Assembly: GCF_002204185.1 (NCBI RefSeq)
Contig: NZ_MXPU01000010.1
Coordinates: forward strand, 1 to 64,000
Direction: 5' to 3'
DNA length: 64,000 nucleotides
Source of the DNA: Rhizobium esperanzae
Lineage (GTDB): Bacteria; Pseudomonadota; Alphaproteobacteria; Rhizobiales; Rhizobiaceae
A model generated the notes under the pieces. That model did not search any database and was not told the origin of the DNA. It saw only the letters and a list, made by a program, of their open reading frames with translations. Position numbers and translations under genes: made by a program. Below, piece after piece: positions 1 to 8,929 of this stretch. Numbering within the stretch: position 1 is the stretch's first letter; each line of letters opens with the position of its first letter.

Positions 1-375
<375 letters not shown>

Positions 376-390
376 CAAACAAGACAGTCG

Positions 391-437
391 CTCTCCCCGC
401 GCGCGGGGAGAAGGTGCCGGCAGGCGGATGAGGGGCT
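391..437. repeat. Palindromic intergenic repeat (REP/RIME-like)
   Basis: Positions 393-410 form a perfect 18-base palindrome (CTCCCCGCG / CGCGGGGAG). It is followed by a GC-rich tail with GCCGGCAGGC and GGATGAGGGGC. From memory, sequences of this type are dispersed many times between genes of Rhizobium and relatives (RIME-like mosaic elements). It lies 16 bases after the stop of the IS110 transposase, which fits the known habit of some IS110 elements to insert in or beside repetitive extragenic palindromes. The repeat family is my recollection; the palindrome is seen directly. Confidence 0.55.
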
Positions 438-478
438 GGCCAGGCGGATACGCGAGAAATGATGTCGGATAAGAAAAC

Positions 479-553
479 TGGTGCTGCCGAGTGGGATTGA
501 ACCACCGACCTCACCCTTACCAAGGGTGTGCTCTACCACTGAGCTACGGCAGC
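479..553 (-). tRNA. tRNA-Thr (anticodon GGT)
   Basis: On the minus strand a full cloverleaf can be folded. The acceptor stem is GCTGCCG / CGGCAGC with discriminator A and an encoded CCA (479-481). The D arm contains AGCTCAGTGGTAGAGC, the anticodon stem is CACCC / GGGTG with loop TTGGTAA giving anticodon GGT (Thr), and the T arm contains GGTTCAATCC. The length is 75 nt. It is transcribed away from murA and towards the IS110 remnant. tRNA genes are common integration targets, but I see no repeated tRNA end next to it. Confidence 0.97.
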
Positions 554-709
554 AGGACCAGATCCGCGTGGAGCCGGGCGGCTCAATTGCGGGAACGGGG
601 CGGCTATTGCCACAGCTTGACGACAAGCGCAAGCCGCAAAATCCAACTTCGCGTGGATAGAGGTGCAAGGGACTTTTGGATCGGCGCGAATTCGGCTAAT
701 TCTATATGC

Positions 710-904
710 ATGAACGACAAGACCGAAACCGGCCAGAAGAGCCGTAAAGAGGCGATCGAGGCACAGGCGAAACTGCGCCGCGAGCGCGCCGCCGAAAAGC
801 TCAGGGAAAATCTCTCGAGACGCAAACAGCAGGTGCGCGCCCGCCGTTCCGGCCAGGCCGACGAAACAAACGGGCTGCCCGCCGCAAAAATGGACGAATC
901 GTAA
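710..904 (+). CDS. Small highly charged hypothetical protein upstream of murA
   Basis: A 64-residue protein beginning MNDKTETGQKSRKEA. It is very rich in Lys, Arg, Glu and Gln (for example KLRRERAAEKLREN), with no membrane segment, and probably forms one long helix. The frame is open further upstream into the tRNA, but the ATG at 710 is the first sensible start beyond the tRNA-Thr. It lies 90 bases before murA on the same strand. I do not recognise a domain. Its position and composition suggest a real small rhizobial gene, not a chance frame. Confidence 0.6.
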   Translation: MNDKTETGQKSRKEAIEAQAKLRRERAAEKLRENLSRRKQQVRARRSGQADETNGLPAAKMDES

Positions 905-994
905 TGTTCCGTCCCGGACGAATTGAAGCCTCTTCGTAAATCCCCTAAAGACCTCACTCCCTTTCAAGGCAGAACTTTCAGGAAGTAAGCGCAC

Positions 995-2287
995 ATGGAT
1001 CGTATCAGAATTGTCGGCGGTAATGAGCTGAATGGCATCATTCCGATTTCCGGCGCCAAGAATGCCGCACTGCCGCTGATGATCGCCTCGCTTCTGACCA
1101 GCGATACGCTGACGCTGGAAAACGTGCCGCATCTGGCCGATGTCGAGCTTCTGATGCGCATTCTCGGCAATCATGGCGTCGATGTCGCCGTCAACGGCCG
1201 CCGCGAGCGCCAGGAGGATTCCTACGCCCGCACGATCCATTTCACCTGCCGCACCATCGTCGATACCACCGCTTCTTATGAACTGGTCTCGAAGATGCGC
1301 GCCTCCTTCTGGGTCATTGGACCGCTCTTGGCGCGCGAAGGCCATTGCCGCGTGTCACTGCCGGGCGGCTGCGCCATCGGCACGCGCCCGGTCGATCTCT
1401 TCATCGATGGCCTGACGGCGCTTGGCGCGACCATGGAGATCGACGCAGGCTACATCAACGCCAGGGCGCCCGACGGCGGTCTGATCGGCGCGCGCTACAC
1501 CTTCCCGAAGGTTTCGGTCGGCGCCACCCATGTGTTGATGATGGCGGCAACGCTTGCCCGCGGCACGACGGTTATCGGCAATGCCGCCCGCGAACCCGAA
1601 GTCGTCGATCTCGCCAACTGCCTGAACGCCATGGGCGCAAAGATATCAGGCGCCGGCACCTCGACCATCACCATCGAAGGCGTCACCTCGCTCTCGGGCG
1701 CCCGTCATCGCGTCCTGCCGGACCGCATCGAGACCGGTACCTACGCCATGGCCGTCGCCATGGCCGGCGGTGACGTCGTGCTCGAAAATACCGATGTGGC
1801 GCTGCTCGAGACCGCGCTGGAAACCCTGCGCCGGGCCGGCGCCGACATCTCCGCGACCAATAACGGCATGCGCGTCAGGCGCAACGGCGCCGGCATCAAG
1901 CCGGTCGATATCGTCACCGATCCCTTCCCGGGTTTCCCCACCGATCTGCAGGCGCAGTTCATGGCGCTGATGACCCGCTCCTCCGGCATCTCGCATGTCA
2001 CCGAGACCATCTTCGAAAACCGCTTCATGCACGTGCAGGAGCTTGCCCGGCTCGGCGCCAGGATCACGCTCTCCGGCCAGACCGCGAAGATCGAAGGTGT
2101 CCAGCGCCTGCGCGGCGCGCCCGTCATGGCGACCGATTTGCGCGCCTCCGTCTCGCTCGTCATCGCCGGTCTCGCCGCCGAGGGTGAAACTACGGTCTCC
2201 CGCGTCTACCACCTCGACCGCGGCTTCGAGCGGCTCGAAGCGAAGCTGACCCGCTGCGGCGCCGTCGTCGAGCGCATCAGCGAGTAA
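995..2287 (+). CDS. murA: UDP-N-acetylglucosamine 1-carboxyvinyltransferase
   Basis: MurA transfers enolpyruvate from phosphoenolpyruvate to UDP-GlcNAc, the first committed cytoplasmic step of peptidoglycan synthesis. The 430-residue length is normal for the family. Near the N terminus is [10 protein letters not shown] with the substrate-binding Lys22. The active-site loop is [14 protein letters not shown] with the catalytic Cys at residue 126, so the enzyme should be sensitive to fosfomycin. The ATG at 995 is preceded by AGGAAG at a good distance. It opens the housekeeping run murA, DUF2948, hisD, UPF0262, phosphatase-like gene, infA, maf and yacG, all on the + strand. Confidence 0.98.
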   Translation: MDRIRIVGGNELNGIIPISGAKNAALPLMIASLLTSDTLTLENVPHLADVELLMRILGNHGVDVAVNGRRERQEDSYARTIHFTCRTIVDTTASYELVSKMRASFWVIGPLLAREGHCRVSLPGGCAIGTRPVDLFIDGLTALGATMEIDAGYINARAPDGGLIGARYTFPKVSVGATHVLMMAATLARGTTVIGNAAREPEVVDLANCLNAMGAKISGAGTSTITIEGVTSLSGARHRVLPDRIETGTYAMAVAMAGGDVVLENTDVALLETALETLRRAGADISATNNGMRVRRNGAGIKPVDIVTDPFPGFPTDLQAQFMALMTRSSGISHVTETIFENRFMHVQELARLGARITLSGQTAKIEGVQRLRGAPVMATDLRASVSLVIAGLAAEGETTVSRVYHLDRGFERLEAKLTRCGAVVERISE

Positions 2288-2379
2288 GAGACACCTTCAT
2301 TCCAGTTGCGTAATCGGTCGCAGCATCTTATTTCCCTTGTCTGACGCATCGCCATTCCGGCGATGCCTGTTAAATAGCA

Positions 2380-2428
2380 AGAGCATGATGTCGTCCGAAA
2401 ACAGCTCGCGCTTTCGGCATCCTGCTCT
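2380..2428. repeat. Imperfect palindromic intergenic repeat
   Basis: Between murA and the DUF2948 gene, AGAGCATGATG (2380-2390) pairs with CATCCTGCTCT (2418-2428) with one mismatch. Inside it CCGAAA (2395-2400) pairs with TTTCGG (2412-2417) around an 11-base loop, leaving a small bulge. Sequences of this pattern (AGAGCATGATG ... CATGCTCT) are, from memory, dispersed in Rhizobium intergenic regions. The transcript would fold into a hairpin between the two genes, which may affect RNA stability or attenuate read-through. Confidence 0.5.
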
Positions 2429-2443
2429 AGGGATTGAGCCTGA

Positions 2444-2875
2444 ATGACCGACCTGAAGCTTGTTGCGCTCGATGACGAAGACCTCGCGATCATTTCTGCG
2501 CATATGCAGGATAGCGTCTTCAAGGTCGGCGATATCGACTGGTCGCCGCGCGGCGCCCAGTTCGCGCTTGCCGCCAATCGCTTCGTCTGGGAGAGTGCCG
2601 CGCGCAAGCGCAGAGGTTTCGAGCGCCGCCGCGCCGCTCTGGTGTTCAAGCGCGTGCTCGCCGTCCGTTCGCTCGGCATCGATCGCGGCAAACGCGATGA
2701 GGTTCTGTCGCTGCTGGCACTGCGTTTCGAGAAAAAGGGCGACGGGCCGGACGGCACAATCGAGCTGGCGCTGTCGGGCACGGCCTCGATTGCGCTCGAC
2801 GTCGAATGCATCGAGGTCCAGATGGCCGATATCGGTGGCGCATGGCAGGCGGCTTCCAAACCCCGCCACCCCTGA
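2444..2875 (+). CDS. DUF2948 family protein
   Basis: A 143-residue protein starting MTDLKLVALDDEDLAIIS, matching the alphaproteobacterial DUF2948 family in length and in the conserved beginning and FALAANRFVWE segment (about residues 40-50). No signal peptide or membrane segment is visible, so it is probably cytoplasmic. Its function is unknown. In many Rhizobiales it sits between murA and hisD, exactly as here, 41 bases before hisD. The middle (RKRRGFERRRAALVFKR) is strongly basic, which could mean nucleic-acid contact, but that is only a guess. Confidence 0.88.
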   Translation: MTDLKLVALDDEDLAIISAHMQDSVFKVGDIDWSPRGAQFALAANRFVWESAARKRRGFERRRAALVFKRVLAVRSLGIDRGKRDEVLSLLALRFEKKGDGPDGTIELALSGTASIALDVECIEVQMADIGGAWQAASKPRHP

Positions 2876-2916
2876 AGTTTGAACATCGCGGTTCGAGTTG
2901 AGAAGGAATATAGCTC

Positions 2917-4215
2917 TTGGCAATCTGGCTGGATCAGGCATCGGAAGGTTTCGAGCAGCATTTTGCCGCTTTTCTGACGACAAAGCGCGAAGTGTCCGAG
3001 GATGTGAACGCCGTCGCCCGCGCCATCATCGATGATGTCAGGGCGCGCGGCGACGTGGCGCTGGCCGAATATTCGCTGAAATTCGACGGCATCGATTTTG
3101 CTACCGTGCCGATGCGCGTGACGCCTGAGGAGATCGACGCCGCGATCGAGGCGGTGCCCGCCGAGGTGCTGGGGGCGCTGAAGCTCGCGGCATTGCGCAT
3201 CGAGAGCCATCATCGCCGCCAGCTGCCGAAGGATGATATCTACGAGGACGACATGGGCGTCGGTCTCGGCTCGCGCTGGACGGCGATCGAGGCGGTCGGG
3301 CTCTATGTTCCGGGCGGCACCGCGAGTTATCCGAGCTCTGTTCTGATGAATGCCGTGCCGGCCAAGGTCGCCGGCGTCGACCGTATCGTCATCGCCGTTC
3401 CCGCGACCGGCGGCGCCGTCAATCCGGCGGTGCTCGCCGCCGCCAGGCTTGCCGGTGTGAGCGAGATCTACCGCGTCGGCGGCGCCCAGGCGATCGCCGC
3501 TCTCGCCTATGGCACCGAGACCATCGCCCCGGTCGCCAAGATCACCGGTCCCGGCAACGCCTATGTCGCCGCCGCCAAGCGCCATGTCTTCGGCACCGTC
3601 GGCATCGATATGATCGCCGGCCCCTCCGAAGTGCTGGTGATTGCCGATAAGGACAACAATCCTGATTGGATCGCCGCCGACCTTTTGGCGCAGGCCGAGC
3701 ACGATGCCAGCGCCCAGGCGATCCTGATCACCGATAATGTCGAATTCGGCAAAGCGGTGGAGCAGGCGGTCGAACGCCAGCTGAAGACGCTGAACCGCGC
3801 CGAGACGGCAGCGGCAAGCTGGCGCGATTTCGGCGCCGTCATCCTCGTTGCCGATCTGAAGCAGGCCATTCCGCTCGCCAACCGCATCGCAGCCGAGCAT
3901 GTCGAGCTCGCCCTCGCCGATCCCGACCGGCTGCTCGACGGCATCCGCAATGCCGGCGCGATCTTCATCGGCGCTCATACGCCCGAGGTCATCGGCGATT
4001 ATGTCGGCGGTTCGAACCATGTGCTGCCGACGGCGCGTTCGGCGCGCTTCTCCTCCGGCCTGTCGGTGCTCGATTTCGTCAAGCGCACCTCGATCCTGCG
4101 CCTGGGGCCGGCTGAGTTGCGCACCCTCGGCCCGGCGGCGATCGCGCTGGCGGTCTCCGAAGGCCTCGATGGCCATGCGCGATCGGTCGCGATCCGCCTC
4201 AACCTCGAAAGCTGA
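2917..4215 (+). CDS. hisD: Histidinol dehydrogenase
   Basis: HisD carries out the last two steps of histidine synthesis, oxidising L-histidinol to L-histidine with two NAD+ in the cytoplasm. The 432-residue length is typical. Motifs in order are [12 protein letters not shown] (about 211-222), [10 protein letters not shown] (235-244), the zinc ligands Gln259 and His262 in LAQAEHDAS, the general-base pair Glu327-His328 in AAEHVEL, and GGSNHVLPT near the C terminus. The start is a TTG at 2917 with AGAAGGA 9-16 bases upstream. It lies apart from other his genes, as is usual in rhizobia, and is followed after 4 bases by the UPF0262 gene. Confidence 0.97.
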   Translation: MAIWLDQASEGFEQHFAAFLTTKREVSEDVNAVARAIIDDVRARGDVALAEYSLKFDGIDFATVPMRVTPEEIDAAIEAVPAEVLGALKLAALRIESHHRRQLPKDDIYEDDMGVGLGSRWTAIEAVGLYVPGGTASYPSSVLMNAVPAKVAGVDRIVIAVPATGGAVNPAVLAAARLAGVSEIYRVGGAQAIAALAYGTETIAPVAKITGPGNAYVAAAKRHVFGTVGIDMIAGPSEVLVIADKDNNPDWIAADLLAQAEHDASAQAILITDNVEFGKAVEQAVERQLKTLNRAETAAASWRDFGAVILVADLKQAIPLANRIAAEHVELALADPDRLLDGIRNAGAIFIGAHTPEVIGDYVGGSNHVLPTARSARFSSGLSVLDFVKRTSILRLGPAELRTLGPAAIALAVSEGLDGHARSVAIRLNLES

Positions 4216-4219
4216 GGGC

Positions 4220-4693
4220 ATGGCGGCGGGCGATTTCCGGCTTTGCGACGTCGTCCTCGACGATACGATCGGCCGTTCGACACCCGATGTCGAGCATGAA
4301 CGCGCCGTCGCCATCTTCGATCTCATTGAGGAGAACAGGTTCGAGCCGCTCGGCCATTCCGGTGGTCCTTACCGGCTGAACATCTCGCTGATGGATTCGA
4401 AGCTGGTGTTCGCCATCAAGACGGAAGAAGGCGGCGATGTCGCCACCCATATCCTGTCGCTCACCCCATTCCGACGAATCGTCAAGGATTACTTCATGAT
4501 TTGCGAAAGCTATTACGAAGCGATCCGATCGGCCACGCCAAGCCGTATCGAGGCGATCGATATGGGCCGGCGCGGCATCCACAATGAAGGCTCGCAGACG
4601 CTGAAAGACAGGCTGGCCGGCAAGATCGAAGTGGATTTCGACACCGCCCGGCGCCTTTTCACGCTGGTCTGCGTGCTCTACTGGCGCGGATGA
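4220..4693 (+). CDS. UPF0262 family protein
   Basis: A 157-residue protein with the UPF0262 pattern: [18 protein letters not shown] at the N terminus, [14 protein letters not shown] at about 27-40, and the conserved [21 protein letters not shown] block at about 100-120. Function is not established for the family. The ATG at 4220 lies 4 bases after the hisD stop and the stop overlaps the next start by 4 bases (ATGA), so hisD, this gene and the phosphatase-like gene are probably translated from one message. No signal peptide or membrane segment is seen. Confidence 0.9.
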   Translation: MAAGDFRLCDVVLDDTIGRSTPDVEHERAVAIFDLIEENRFEPLGHSGGPYRLNISLMDSKLVFAIKTEEGGDVATHILSLTPFRRIVKDYFMICESYYEAIRSATPSRIEAIDMGRRGIHNEGSQTLKDRLAGKIEVDFDTARRLFTLVCVLYWRG

Positions 4694-5175
4694 CGGCGAT
4701 GGAGCTCGCCGCCGACGTCGGGGACGCAAAAAGGCCAGGCGCCATCCTCTTCATGTGCGGCCTGAACGCCATCCGCTCGCCGATGGCCGAAGCGATCGCC
4801 CGTAGCATTCTGCCTGCCAATACCTATATAAGGTCCGCCGGCGTTCGCGCCGGCGAGCGCGATCCGTTCGTCGATGTCGTGCTCGACGAAATCGGGCTTT
4901 CTCTCGGGCGCCGCCAGCCGCAGACGCTTGATGAACTCGAAGACGATTATTTCGATCTGATCATCACGTTGTCGCCGCAGGCCCATCACGCCGCACTCGA
5001 GCTGACGCGGTCGAACGCGATCGACGTCGTCTACTGGCCGACCATGGATCCGACTGTTGTCAGCGGCACGCGCGAGCAGATACTGGACAGCTATCGCGAG
5101 GTGCGCGATCACCTGGCCGGCCTCATCGAGAGCCGGCTGCTCAAACGAAATGGCATTGCCGCGCAATCGGCATGA
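4690..5175 (+). CDS. Low-molecular-weight phosphotyrosine phosphatase-like protein
   Basis: A 161-residue protein of the LMW-PTP / arsenate-reductase-like fold. The P-loop is CGLNAIRSP, with the catalytic Cys23 and Arg29 spaced as C-X5-R. A plausible general acid is the Asp in WPTMDPT near the C terminus. Family members hydrolyse phosphotyrosine or related phosphate monoesters; the substrate here is unknown. The first codon overlaps the UPF0262 stop (ATGA). An alternative ATG lies three codons later. Its fixed place between UPF0262 and infA in rhizobia suggests a housekeeping role more than arsenic resistance. Confidence 0.85.
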   Translation: MTAMELAADVGDAKRPGAILFMCGLNAIRSPMAEAIARSILPANTYIRSAGVRAGERDPFVDVVLDEIGLSLGRRQPQTLDELEDDYFDLIITLSPQAHHAALELTRSNAIDVVYWPTMDPTVVSGTREQILDSYREVRDHLAGLIESRLLKRNGIAAQSA

Positions 5176-5298
5176 AAACAAATAAAGGAAAGCCTGATCA
5201 ACAAGGTTCACAAACCTGCGTTGATTGTGTAGTTTCCGCCCAAATTTTAAAGGCGCGCGTTGCGCTGCCTCTGCAACCCACAGGAAGAAAACCACTAT

Positions 5299-5517
5299 AT
5301 GCCGAAAGAAGAAGTCCTCGAATTCCCGGGAATCGTCACCGAACTTCTGCCGAATGCGACGTTTCGCGTGAAGCTTGAAAACGAACACGAGATCATCGCC
5401 CATACCGCCGGCCGCATGCGCAAGAACCGCATCCGCGTTCTCGCGGGCGACAAGGTGCTTGTGGAAATGACGCCCTACGATCTGACCAAGGGCCGCATCA
5501 CCTATCGTTTCAAGTAA
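5299..5517 (+). CDS. infA: Translation initiation factor IF-1
   Basis: IF-1 binds the A site of the 30S subunit and cooperates with IF-2 and IF-3 in initiation. The 72-residue S1/OB-fold protein begins [19 protein letters not shown] and ends KGRITYRFK, as is typical. The frame is open upstream, but the ATG at 5299 gives the standard N terminus and has AGGAAGAA in front of it. The 123-base gap to the previous gene is fairly AT-rich for this genome and holds a weak promoter-like pair, TTGATT near 5222 and ATTTTA about 17 bases further, so infA probably has its own promoter. Confidence 0.97.
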   Translation: MPKEEVLEFPGIVTELLPNATFRVKLENEHEIIAHTAGRMRKNRIRVLAGDKVLVEMTPYDLTKGRITYRFK

Positions 5518-5553
5518 GTCTGCCCGCTCCCGTCTGCCGATGGTCGAGGTTTC

Positions 5554-6174
5554 ATGGCGCTGAAATACAAGCTCATTCTGGCCTCGGGCTCGCCCCGCCG
5601 CGTCGACCTGCTCAACCAGGCCGGCATCGAGCCTTCGCGCCTGATGCCGATGGATATCGACGAGACGCCGAAGAAGTCGGAGCATCCGCGTTCGCTCGCC
5701 CGAAGGCTGTCGGCCGAGAAGGCCGAGGCAGCGCTTGCCGCCATCAAGGGCGATATCACCTGGAAGGGGAGCTATATCCTCTCCGCCGATACGGTGGTCG
5801 CCGTCGGTCGGCGCATTCTCGGCAAGGCTGAATTCGCCGACGAGGCGCTGAGTTCGCTGCATCTCCTGTCGGGACGCAACCATCTCGTCTATACCGGCAT
5901 CTGCCTGGTGACGCCGGACCGCAAGATCCGCCAGAAGATCGTCGAGACCAAGGTACGCTTCAAGCGCCTCTCCGGCTTCGAGATCGAGAACTATCTGGCG
6001 TCGGGCCAGTGGCGCGGCAAGGCGGGCGCCTACGGCATCCAGGGCCTCGCCGGCACCTTCGTGCAGAAGATGGTGGGCTCCTACACCAATGTCGTCGGCC
6101 TGCCGCTTTATGAAACCATTTTGCTTCTGACCGGCGAAGGCTTCGATGTGCATAGCCGGTGGCCAGAGGGCTGA
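5554..6174 (+). CDS. maf: Maf family nucleotide pyrophosphatase
   Basis: Maf proteins hydrolyse non-canonical or modified nucleoside triphosphates to monophosphates (house-cleaning) and were first noted for septum inhibition on overexpression. The 206-residue protein has the signature LASGSPRR at residues 9-16, followed by the conserved SADTVV block at about 75-80 and the [12 protein letters not shown] block near 158-169. The ATG at 5554 has GAGG five bases upstream. It is placed between infA (36 bases before) and yacG (33 bases after), an arrangement shared by many Rhizobiales. The exact subfamily (YhdE- or YceF-like) is not resolved by eye. Confidence 0.95.
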   Translation: MALKYKLILASGSPRRVDLLNQAGIEPSRLMPMDIDETPKKSEHPRSLARRLSAEKAEAALAAIKGDITWKGSYILSADTVVAVGRRILGKAEFADEALSSLHLLSGRNHLVYTGICLVTPDRKIRQKIVETKVRFKRLSGFEIENYLASGQWRGKAGAYGIQGLAGTFVQKMVGSYTNVVGLPLYETILLLTGEGFDVHSRWPEG

Positions 6175-6207
6175 GCCCGACGGTCGACGCCATAGGACGA
6201 ACCGATC

Positions 6208-6420
6208 ATGCCCGAAGACAAGAAAGCCGCCGCCAAGGTCGAACCGCTGCGCAAGACGCGTCCTTGCCCGGAATGCGGCAAGCCGTCGAATCGCGAACAT
6301 TATCCCTTCTGCTCCAACCGCTGCCGCGAGGTCGACCTCTCGCGCTGGCTGACCGGCTCCTATGCCATTCCGGTGGCCGATGACGAGACAAAGGCCGATT
6401 ATCCCGACGAGGAAAATTAA
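6208..6420 (+). CDS. yacG: DNA gyrase inhibitor YacG
   Basis: YacG is a small zinc protein that binds GyrB and blocks DNA binding by gyrase in E. coli. The 70-residue protein carries four zinc-ligand cysteines, Cys20 and Cys23 in CPECG and Cys35 and Cys39 in CSNRC, followed by the conserved REVDLSRWLTGSYAIP. The acidic C-terminal tail (DDETKADYPDEEN) is also usual. It ends the housekeeping run and is followed by 213 bases with the tRNA-Phe promoter. Confidence 0.95.
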   Translation: MPEDKKAAAKVEPLRKTRPCPECGKPSNREHYPFCSNRCREVDLSRWLTGSYAIPVADDETKADYPDEEN

Positions 6421-6534
6421 TCCTTCGCCGCGATTTCCTGGCTGCCGCGCGCGAGAATTCGACCCGCGAAGCTCTTATTTTTCCTCATGAATCGGCAAAA
6501 TCGAGAAGACCGTCAAAAAAGAGTCATTTGACGC

Positions 6535-6562
6535 TTGCCATGGGCGAACAAGATGCTATAAC
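6535..6562 (+). promoter_or_regulatory. Likely sigma-70 promoter of tRNA-Phe
   Basis: TTGCCA (6535-6540) and TATAAC (6557-6562) are spaced by 16 bases, about 70 bases before the mature 5' end of tRNA-Phe. This would start transcription near 6569. A TTGACG just upstream at 6528 is too far (23 bases) from the -10 box to be the -35. Between promoter and tRNA there is a small hairpin (GGGGC ... GCCCC). Seen directly; function is inferred from position. Confidence 0.5.
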
Positions 6563-6633
6563 CCCGCTCGCTTCCGGGGCGAACCAAGGCCCCGCGGTTC
6601 TTTTCATCAAGAACACCGTAGAGAAGCGGGTTG

Positions 6634-6709
6634 GCCCAGGTAGCTCAGTTGGTAGAGCAGCGGATTGAAAATCCGCGTGTCGGTGGTTCGATTCCGCCCC
6701 TGGGCACCA
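6634..6709 (+). tRNA. tRNA-Phe (anticodon GAA)
   Basis: A 76-nt cloverleaf. The acceptor stem is GCCCAGG / CCTGGGC with discriminator A and encoded CCA (6707-6709). The D arm contains TAGCTCAGTTGGTAGAGCA, the anticodon stem is GCGGA / TCCGC with loop TTGAAAA (anticodon GAA), and the T arm contains GGTTCGATTCC. It marks the end of the housekeeping block. The 5 kb that follow look accessory, so it may have served as an integration site, though I see neither an integrase gene nor a second copy of the tRNA 3' end. Confidence 0.98.
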
Positions 6710-7163
6710 TCACGATAATCAGCATTGATATTGTTTGATTTTTCTAGCCTAAGTGTCCTGATATTATGCATGAACGAAAATCTCCGGACACATTTGTTCA
6801 CGCGGCATGCCGAATTTAGCTCTCGCCTTCGCCCTTCGAAACCAGCTCGATCGCACTTTCGCAAGCGGCCTCTGATTGGCGGCTTTCGGCTCTGGAGATT
6901 GCATTGCCGCGCGGGCCGCAGACCCTTCGGGCTGGACGCCAAGACCTACTGCGACAAGACCGCTCCAATCTATTGGTGTGCATAAGGGAATGAATTGCGC
7001 CCCGAGGGATGCGCCGATCAGGACGCTGCTTGCTGGCCCTGACCAGCCCCTCAATTGTGAAATGCGAGCGGGGCTTCCGGCAATCCCTCCACGAACATGT
7101 TTCCACAAACGACAAACGTCCGCCCGCAGGCGTTTGTCGAGGTTATCGGATGTCCGCTGCTCA
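6710..7163. other. Gene-free stretch behind tRNA-Phe
   Basis: About 450 bases follow tRNA-Phe without a convincing gene. The frames present are short, low in typical codon use and contradict one another on both strands. The first 70 bases are AT-rich. The only clear structure is the hairpin at 7110-7139 listed separately. The stretch may be the scar of older insertions behind the tRNA; I see no integrase remnant or direct repeat of the tRNA end. Confidence 0.5.
7110..7139 (-). terminator. Hairpin, probable terminator of the DUF1643 gene
   Basis: CGACAAACG (7110-7118) and CGTTTGTCG (7131-7139) form a perfect 9-bp stem with a 12-base loop. On the minus strand it lies 25 bases past the stop of the DUF1643 gene and is followed by TTTGTGG, a weak T-rich tract. 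Position and shape fit a factor-independent terminator, though the tract is short of ideal. Confidence 0.5.
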
Positions 7164-7712
7164 TCACGCGACCTCCATCGCTCTCTGGAATATGACCGGC
7201 TGCTGGTCGCGCGGAATGCGGTGTTGGCCGCGCGCCATCGGGTGTTTGGGGAAGCCGTCTTTTGTCAGGCCAAGGCAGACGATGTCGACGAGCTGCTGGC
7301 GGGCGCGGTGCTTGAACCACGTGTCACGGCTGAGGTAATCGCCACCATTGCCCCATGCTGCCAGCACCGGCGTGTTCTGGTGACGGGCAATGATAAGGGC
7401 GCGATCGATGAAGTTGTCGCAGCGCGGACCGATCGAGTCCTTAGCCTTCATCATTTCCTTCGGGGATGGCGAGCGCCAGGCGTGAAGGTTGACGATTAGG
7501 ATGCCGCCATAGCCCCAGAGCTTGGCAAACCAGATGAGCACGAGCACCGTCCGGTCATTGCGTCGGTGATCGGCGTCGGAGGGGTTGAGCATGCAGACGA
7601 CGAGGATGGGCTTGCCCGCATCCCAAACGCGGCGCAGCTCGTCACGGTAGAAGGTGCAGTCGGAGATGGCAGCGCTCATCCGCATCTCGGTTTTGAAGAG
7701 ATCGAGGCTCAT
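7164..7712 (-). CDS. DUF1643 domain-containing protein
   Basis: A 182-residue protein with the DUF1643 core: VVCMLNPSDADHRRNDRTV (about 38-56), then GYGGILIVNLHAWRSP (about 67-82) and AAWGNGG (about 118-124). The family is found in phage, plasmid and island contexts; its activity is unknown, although the fold is often suspected to bind nucleotides or nucleic acid. The start codon overlaps by ATGA the end of a short upstream coding fragment, so the two were probably translated together. Its position behind tRNA-Phe supports an acquired origin. Confidence 0.8.
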   Translation of the reverse strand: MSLDLFKTEMRMSAAISDCTFYRDELRRVWDAGKPILVVCMLNPSDADHRRNDRTVLVLIWFAKLWGYGGILIVNLHAWRSPSPKEMMKAKDSIGPRCDNFIDRALIIARHQNTPVLAAWGNGGDYLSRDTWFKHRARQQLVDIVCLGLTKDGFPKHPMARGQHRIPRDQQPVIFQRAMEVA

Positions 7713-7861
7713 CGGCGCTGCTTCCCGGTGATGACGAAGACGGCGCCGCTCTGTATGTTCGGCTGGACCGGATCGCCGCGCCCGATGCGGGTGAAGATCG
7801 CCTCGAGCTCGCCCTCGGCGGTATCCGCAGCTGAGCGATACTGAAGCACCGACTTGTACAA
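7709..7861 (-). pseudogene. Short or 5'-truncated coding fragment coupled to DUF1643
   Basis: Reading on the minus strand, the frame ending at 7709 gives about 50 residues with normal codon use: YKSVLQYRSAADTAEGELEA, continuing through RIGRGDPVQPN to VFVITGKQRR. Its TGA overlaps the ATG of the DUF1643 gene as ATGA. Going upstream the frame is closed by a TAG just inside the end of the acyltransferase gene. It is therefore either a small protein with a TTG or GTG start (7861 or 7849) or, more likely, the tail of a gene whose front was lost when the acyltransferase segment arrived. I do not recognise the product. Confidence 0.4.
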
Positions 7862-7866
7862 CGCGC

Positions 7867-8871
7867 TTAGTATCTATCTGACAGCGATCGCCCCGTAACT
7901 ACGCCGCGGGGCAATCGGTTGAATAGTCTCAGGAGCGGCTTTTCGACCTTCTCGTGAATGCGCCAGCAGAACAGCAGGGAGACCGCGACACCGATCGCGA
8001 TGATGATATCGGGCGGCAAGGGATAGAATATCCACAGCGTCAGCAGTGCCGAAATCGGGACGGTGTGAAAGAGATAGAGCGTGTAGGAGGCCTCTCCGAG
8101 GTAAGCCCAGACGCTCTTTCCGGCATTGATCTGCATCGTGCCGAAAACGATCAATCCGGCAGGAATGCCATAAACTGCCACGCGCTGCAAAGCATCCTGA
8201 CCGATCAGGAAGTCCAGCGTATCGCCGTGGGGTGCCATGCCGAGCGAGCCGGCGGCGAGAATTGCGATTGCGCCAACCGGTATGCCCCATCTCGCGCCTT
8301 TGACTGCCGGCGCGTACACCAAGGCGACACCTATCATGAATTCGAGGATGATGGGGTTGCCGAGGAACTGGAAAACCGGCGCTGTCGATCGGAACGTCAG
8401 CGACGCCGCGAAGATCCCGAGGATCGCCGGCAAGTAACGCCGGTCGAGGAGGACAAGCGTCGCCGCCCCATAGAAGAGCATTTCGAAACAGAGCGTCCAT
8501 GCGGCAGGCAGGACGGGCGCTGTCATCTGATCGAACGCTGGCCACAGGGTAAGCGTCGCGATTGTCTCCCGCCAGCCGAAGCCGGATTTTGCGGCGATGA
8601 ATGCTGCCGGGATAGATGCGAGATAGTACATCGGGAGGATGCGACGAATTCGTTTCCACGCGAATTGCTGCCATGTCAGTCCGCGCGCTGTCCGGGTGAT
8701 GATGACCCCGGAAATGACGAAGAAAATATCGACGCCGGCGGTGCCCGCAACCTGGATCATCGGCGGGAAAATCCCGCTTGATCCGGTGGCTTGGTAGGCC
8801 GTCAGCGCCGCATGCAGGTAGACGACCATCAATGCGGCGATGAAACGCAGTACCTGTAGCGACCAGATCAT
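7867..8871 (-). CDS. Acyltransferase 3 family membrane protein
   Basis: A 334-residue integral membrane protein of the acyltransferase-3 family (OafA/NodX/ExoZ-like), which O-acylates cell-surface sugars using cytoplasmic acyl donors. It begins MIWSLQVLRFIAALMVVYLH, with the conserved His of the first membrane helix, and has GVDIFFVISGVIITRTARG at about 48-66, the other diagnostic block. About ten hydrophobic segments follow. The target is unknown; lipopolysaccharide, exopolysaccharide or Nod-factor-type sugars are typical. No polysaccharide genes are adjacent. It belongs to the accessory stretch between tRNA-Phe and nhaA. Confidence 0.88.
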   Translation of the reverse strand: MIWSLQVLRFIAALMVVYLHAALTAYQATGSSGIFPPMIQVAGTAGVDIFFVISGVIITRTARGLTWQQFAWKRIRRILPMYYLASIPAAFIAAKSGFGWRETIATLTLWPAFDQMTAPVLPAAWTLCFEMLFYGAATLVLLDRRYLPAILGIFAASLTFRSTAPVFQFLGNPIILEFMIGVALVYAPAVKGARWGIPVGAIAILAAGSLGMAPHGDTLDFLIGQDALQRVAVYGIPAGLIVFGTMQINAGKSVWAYLGEASYTLYLFHTVPISALLTLWIFYPLPPDIIIAIGVAVSLLFCWRIHEKVEKPLLRLFNRLPRGVVTGRSLSDRY

Positions 8872-8929
8872 GATTGTCCGTCAACCCCTCGATCACCAAG
8901 CCTAGCGAGAACAGAGCATTCACAAGCCG

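Noticed and set aside
2206..4326. A 706-residue open frame on the - strand opposite hisD and DUF2948
   Set aside because: It spans two real + strand genes, has low-complexity acidic/basic composition, and no motif or ribosome binding site.
4678..6300. A 540-residue open frame on the - strand opposite the phosphatase-like gene, infA and maf
   Set aside because: Antisense to three conserved genes, with no domain recognised.
6725..7108. Several 85-115-residue frames on both strands behind tRNA-Phe
   Set aside because: Mutually overlapping, no homology recognised, no ribosome binding sites; possible decayed DNA.
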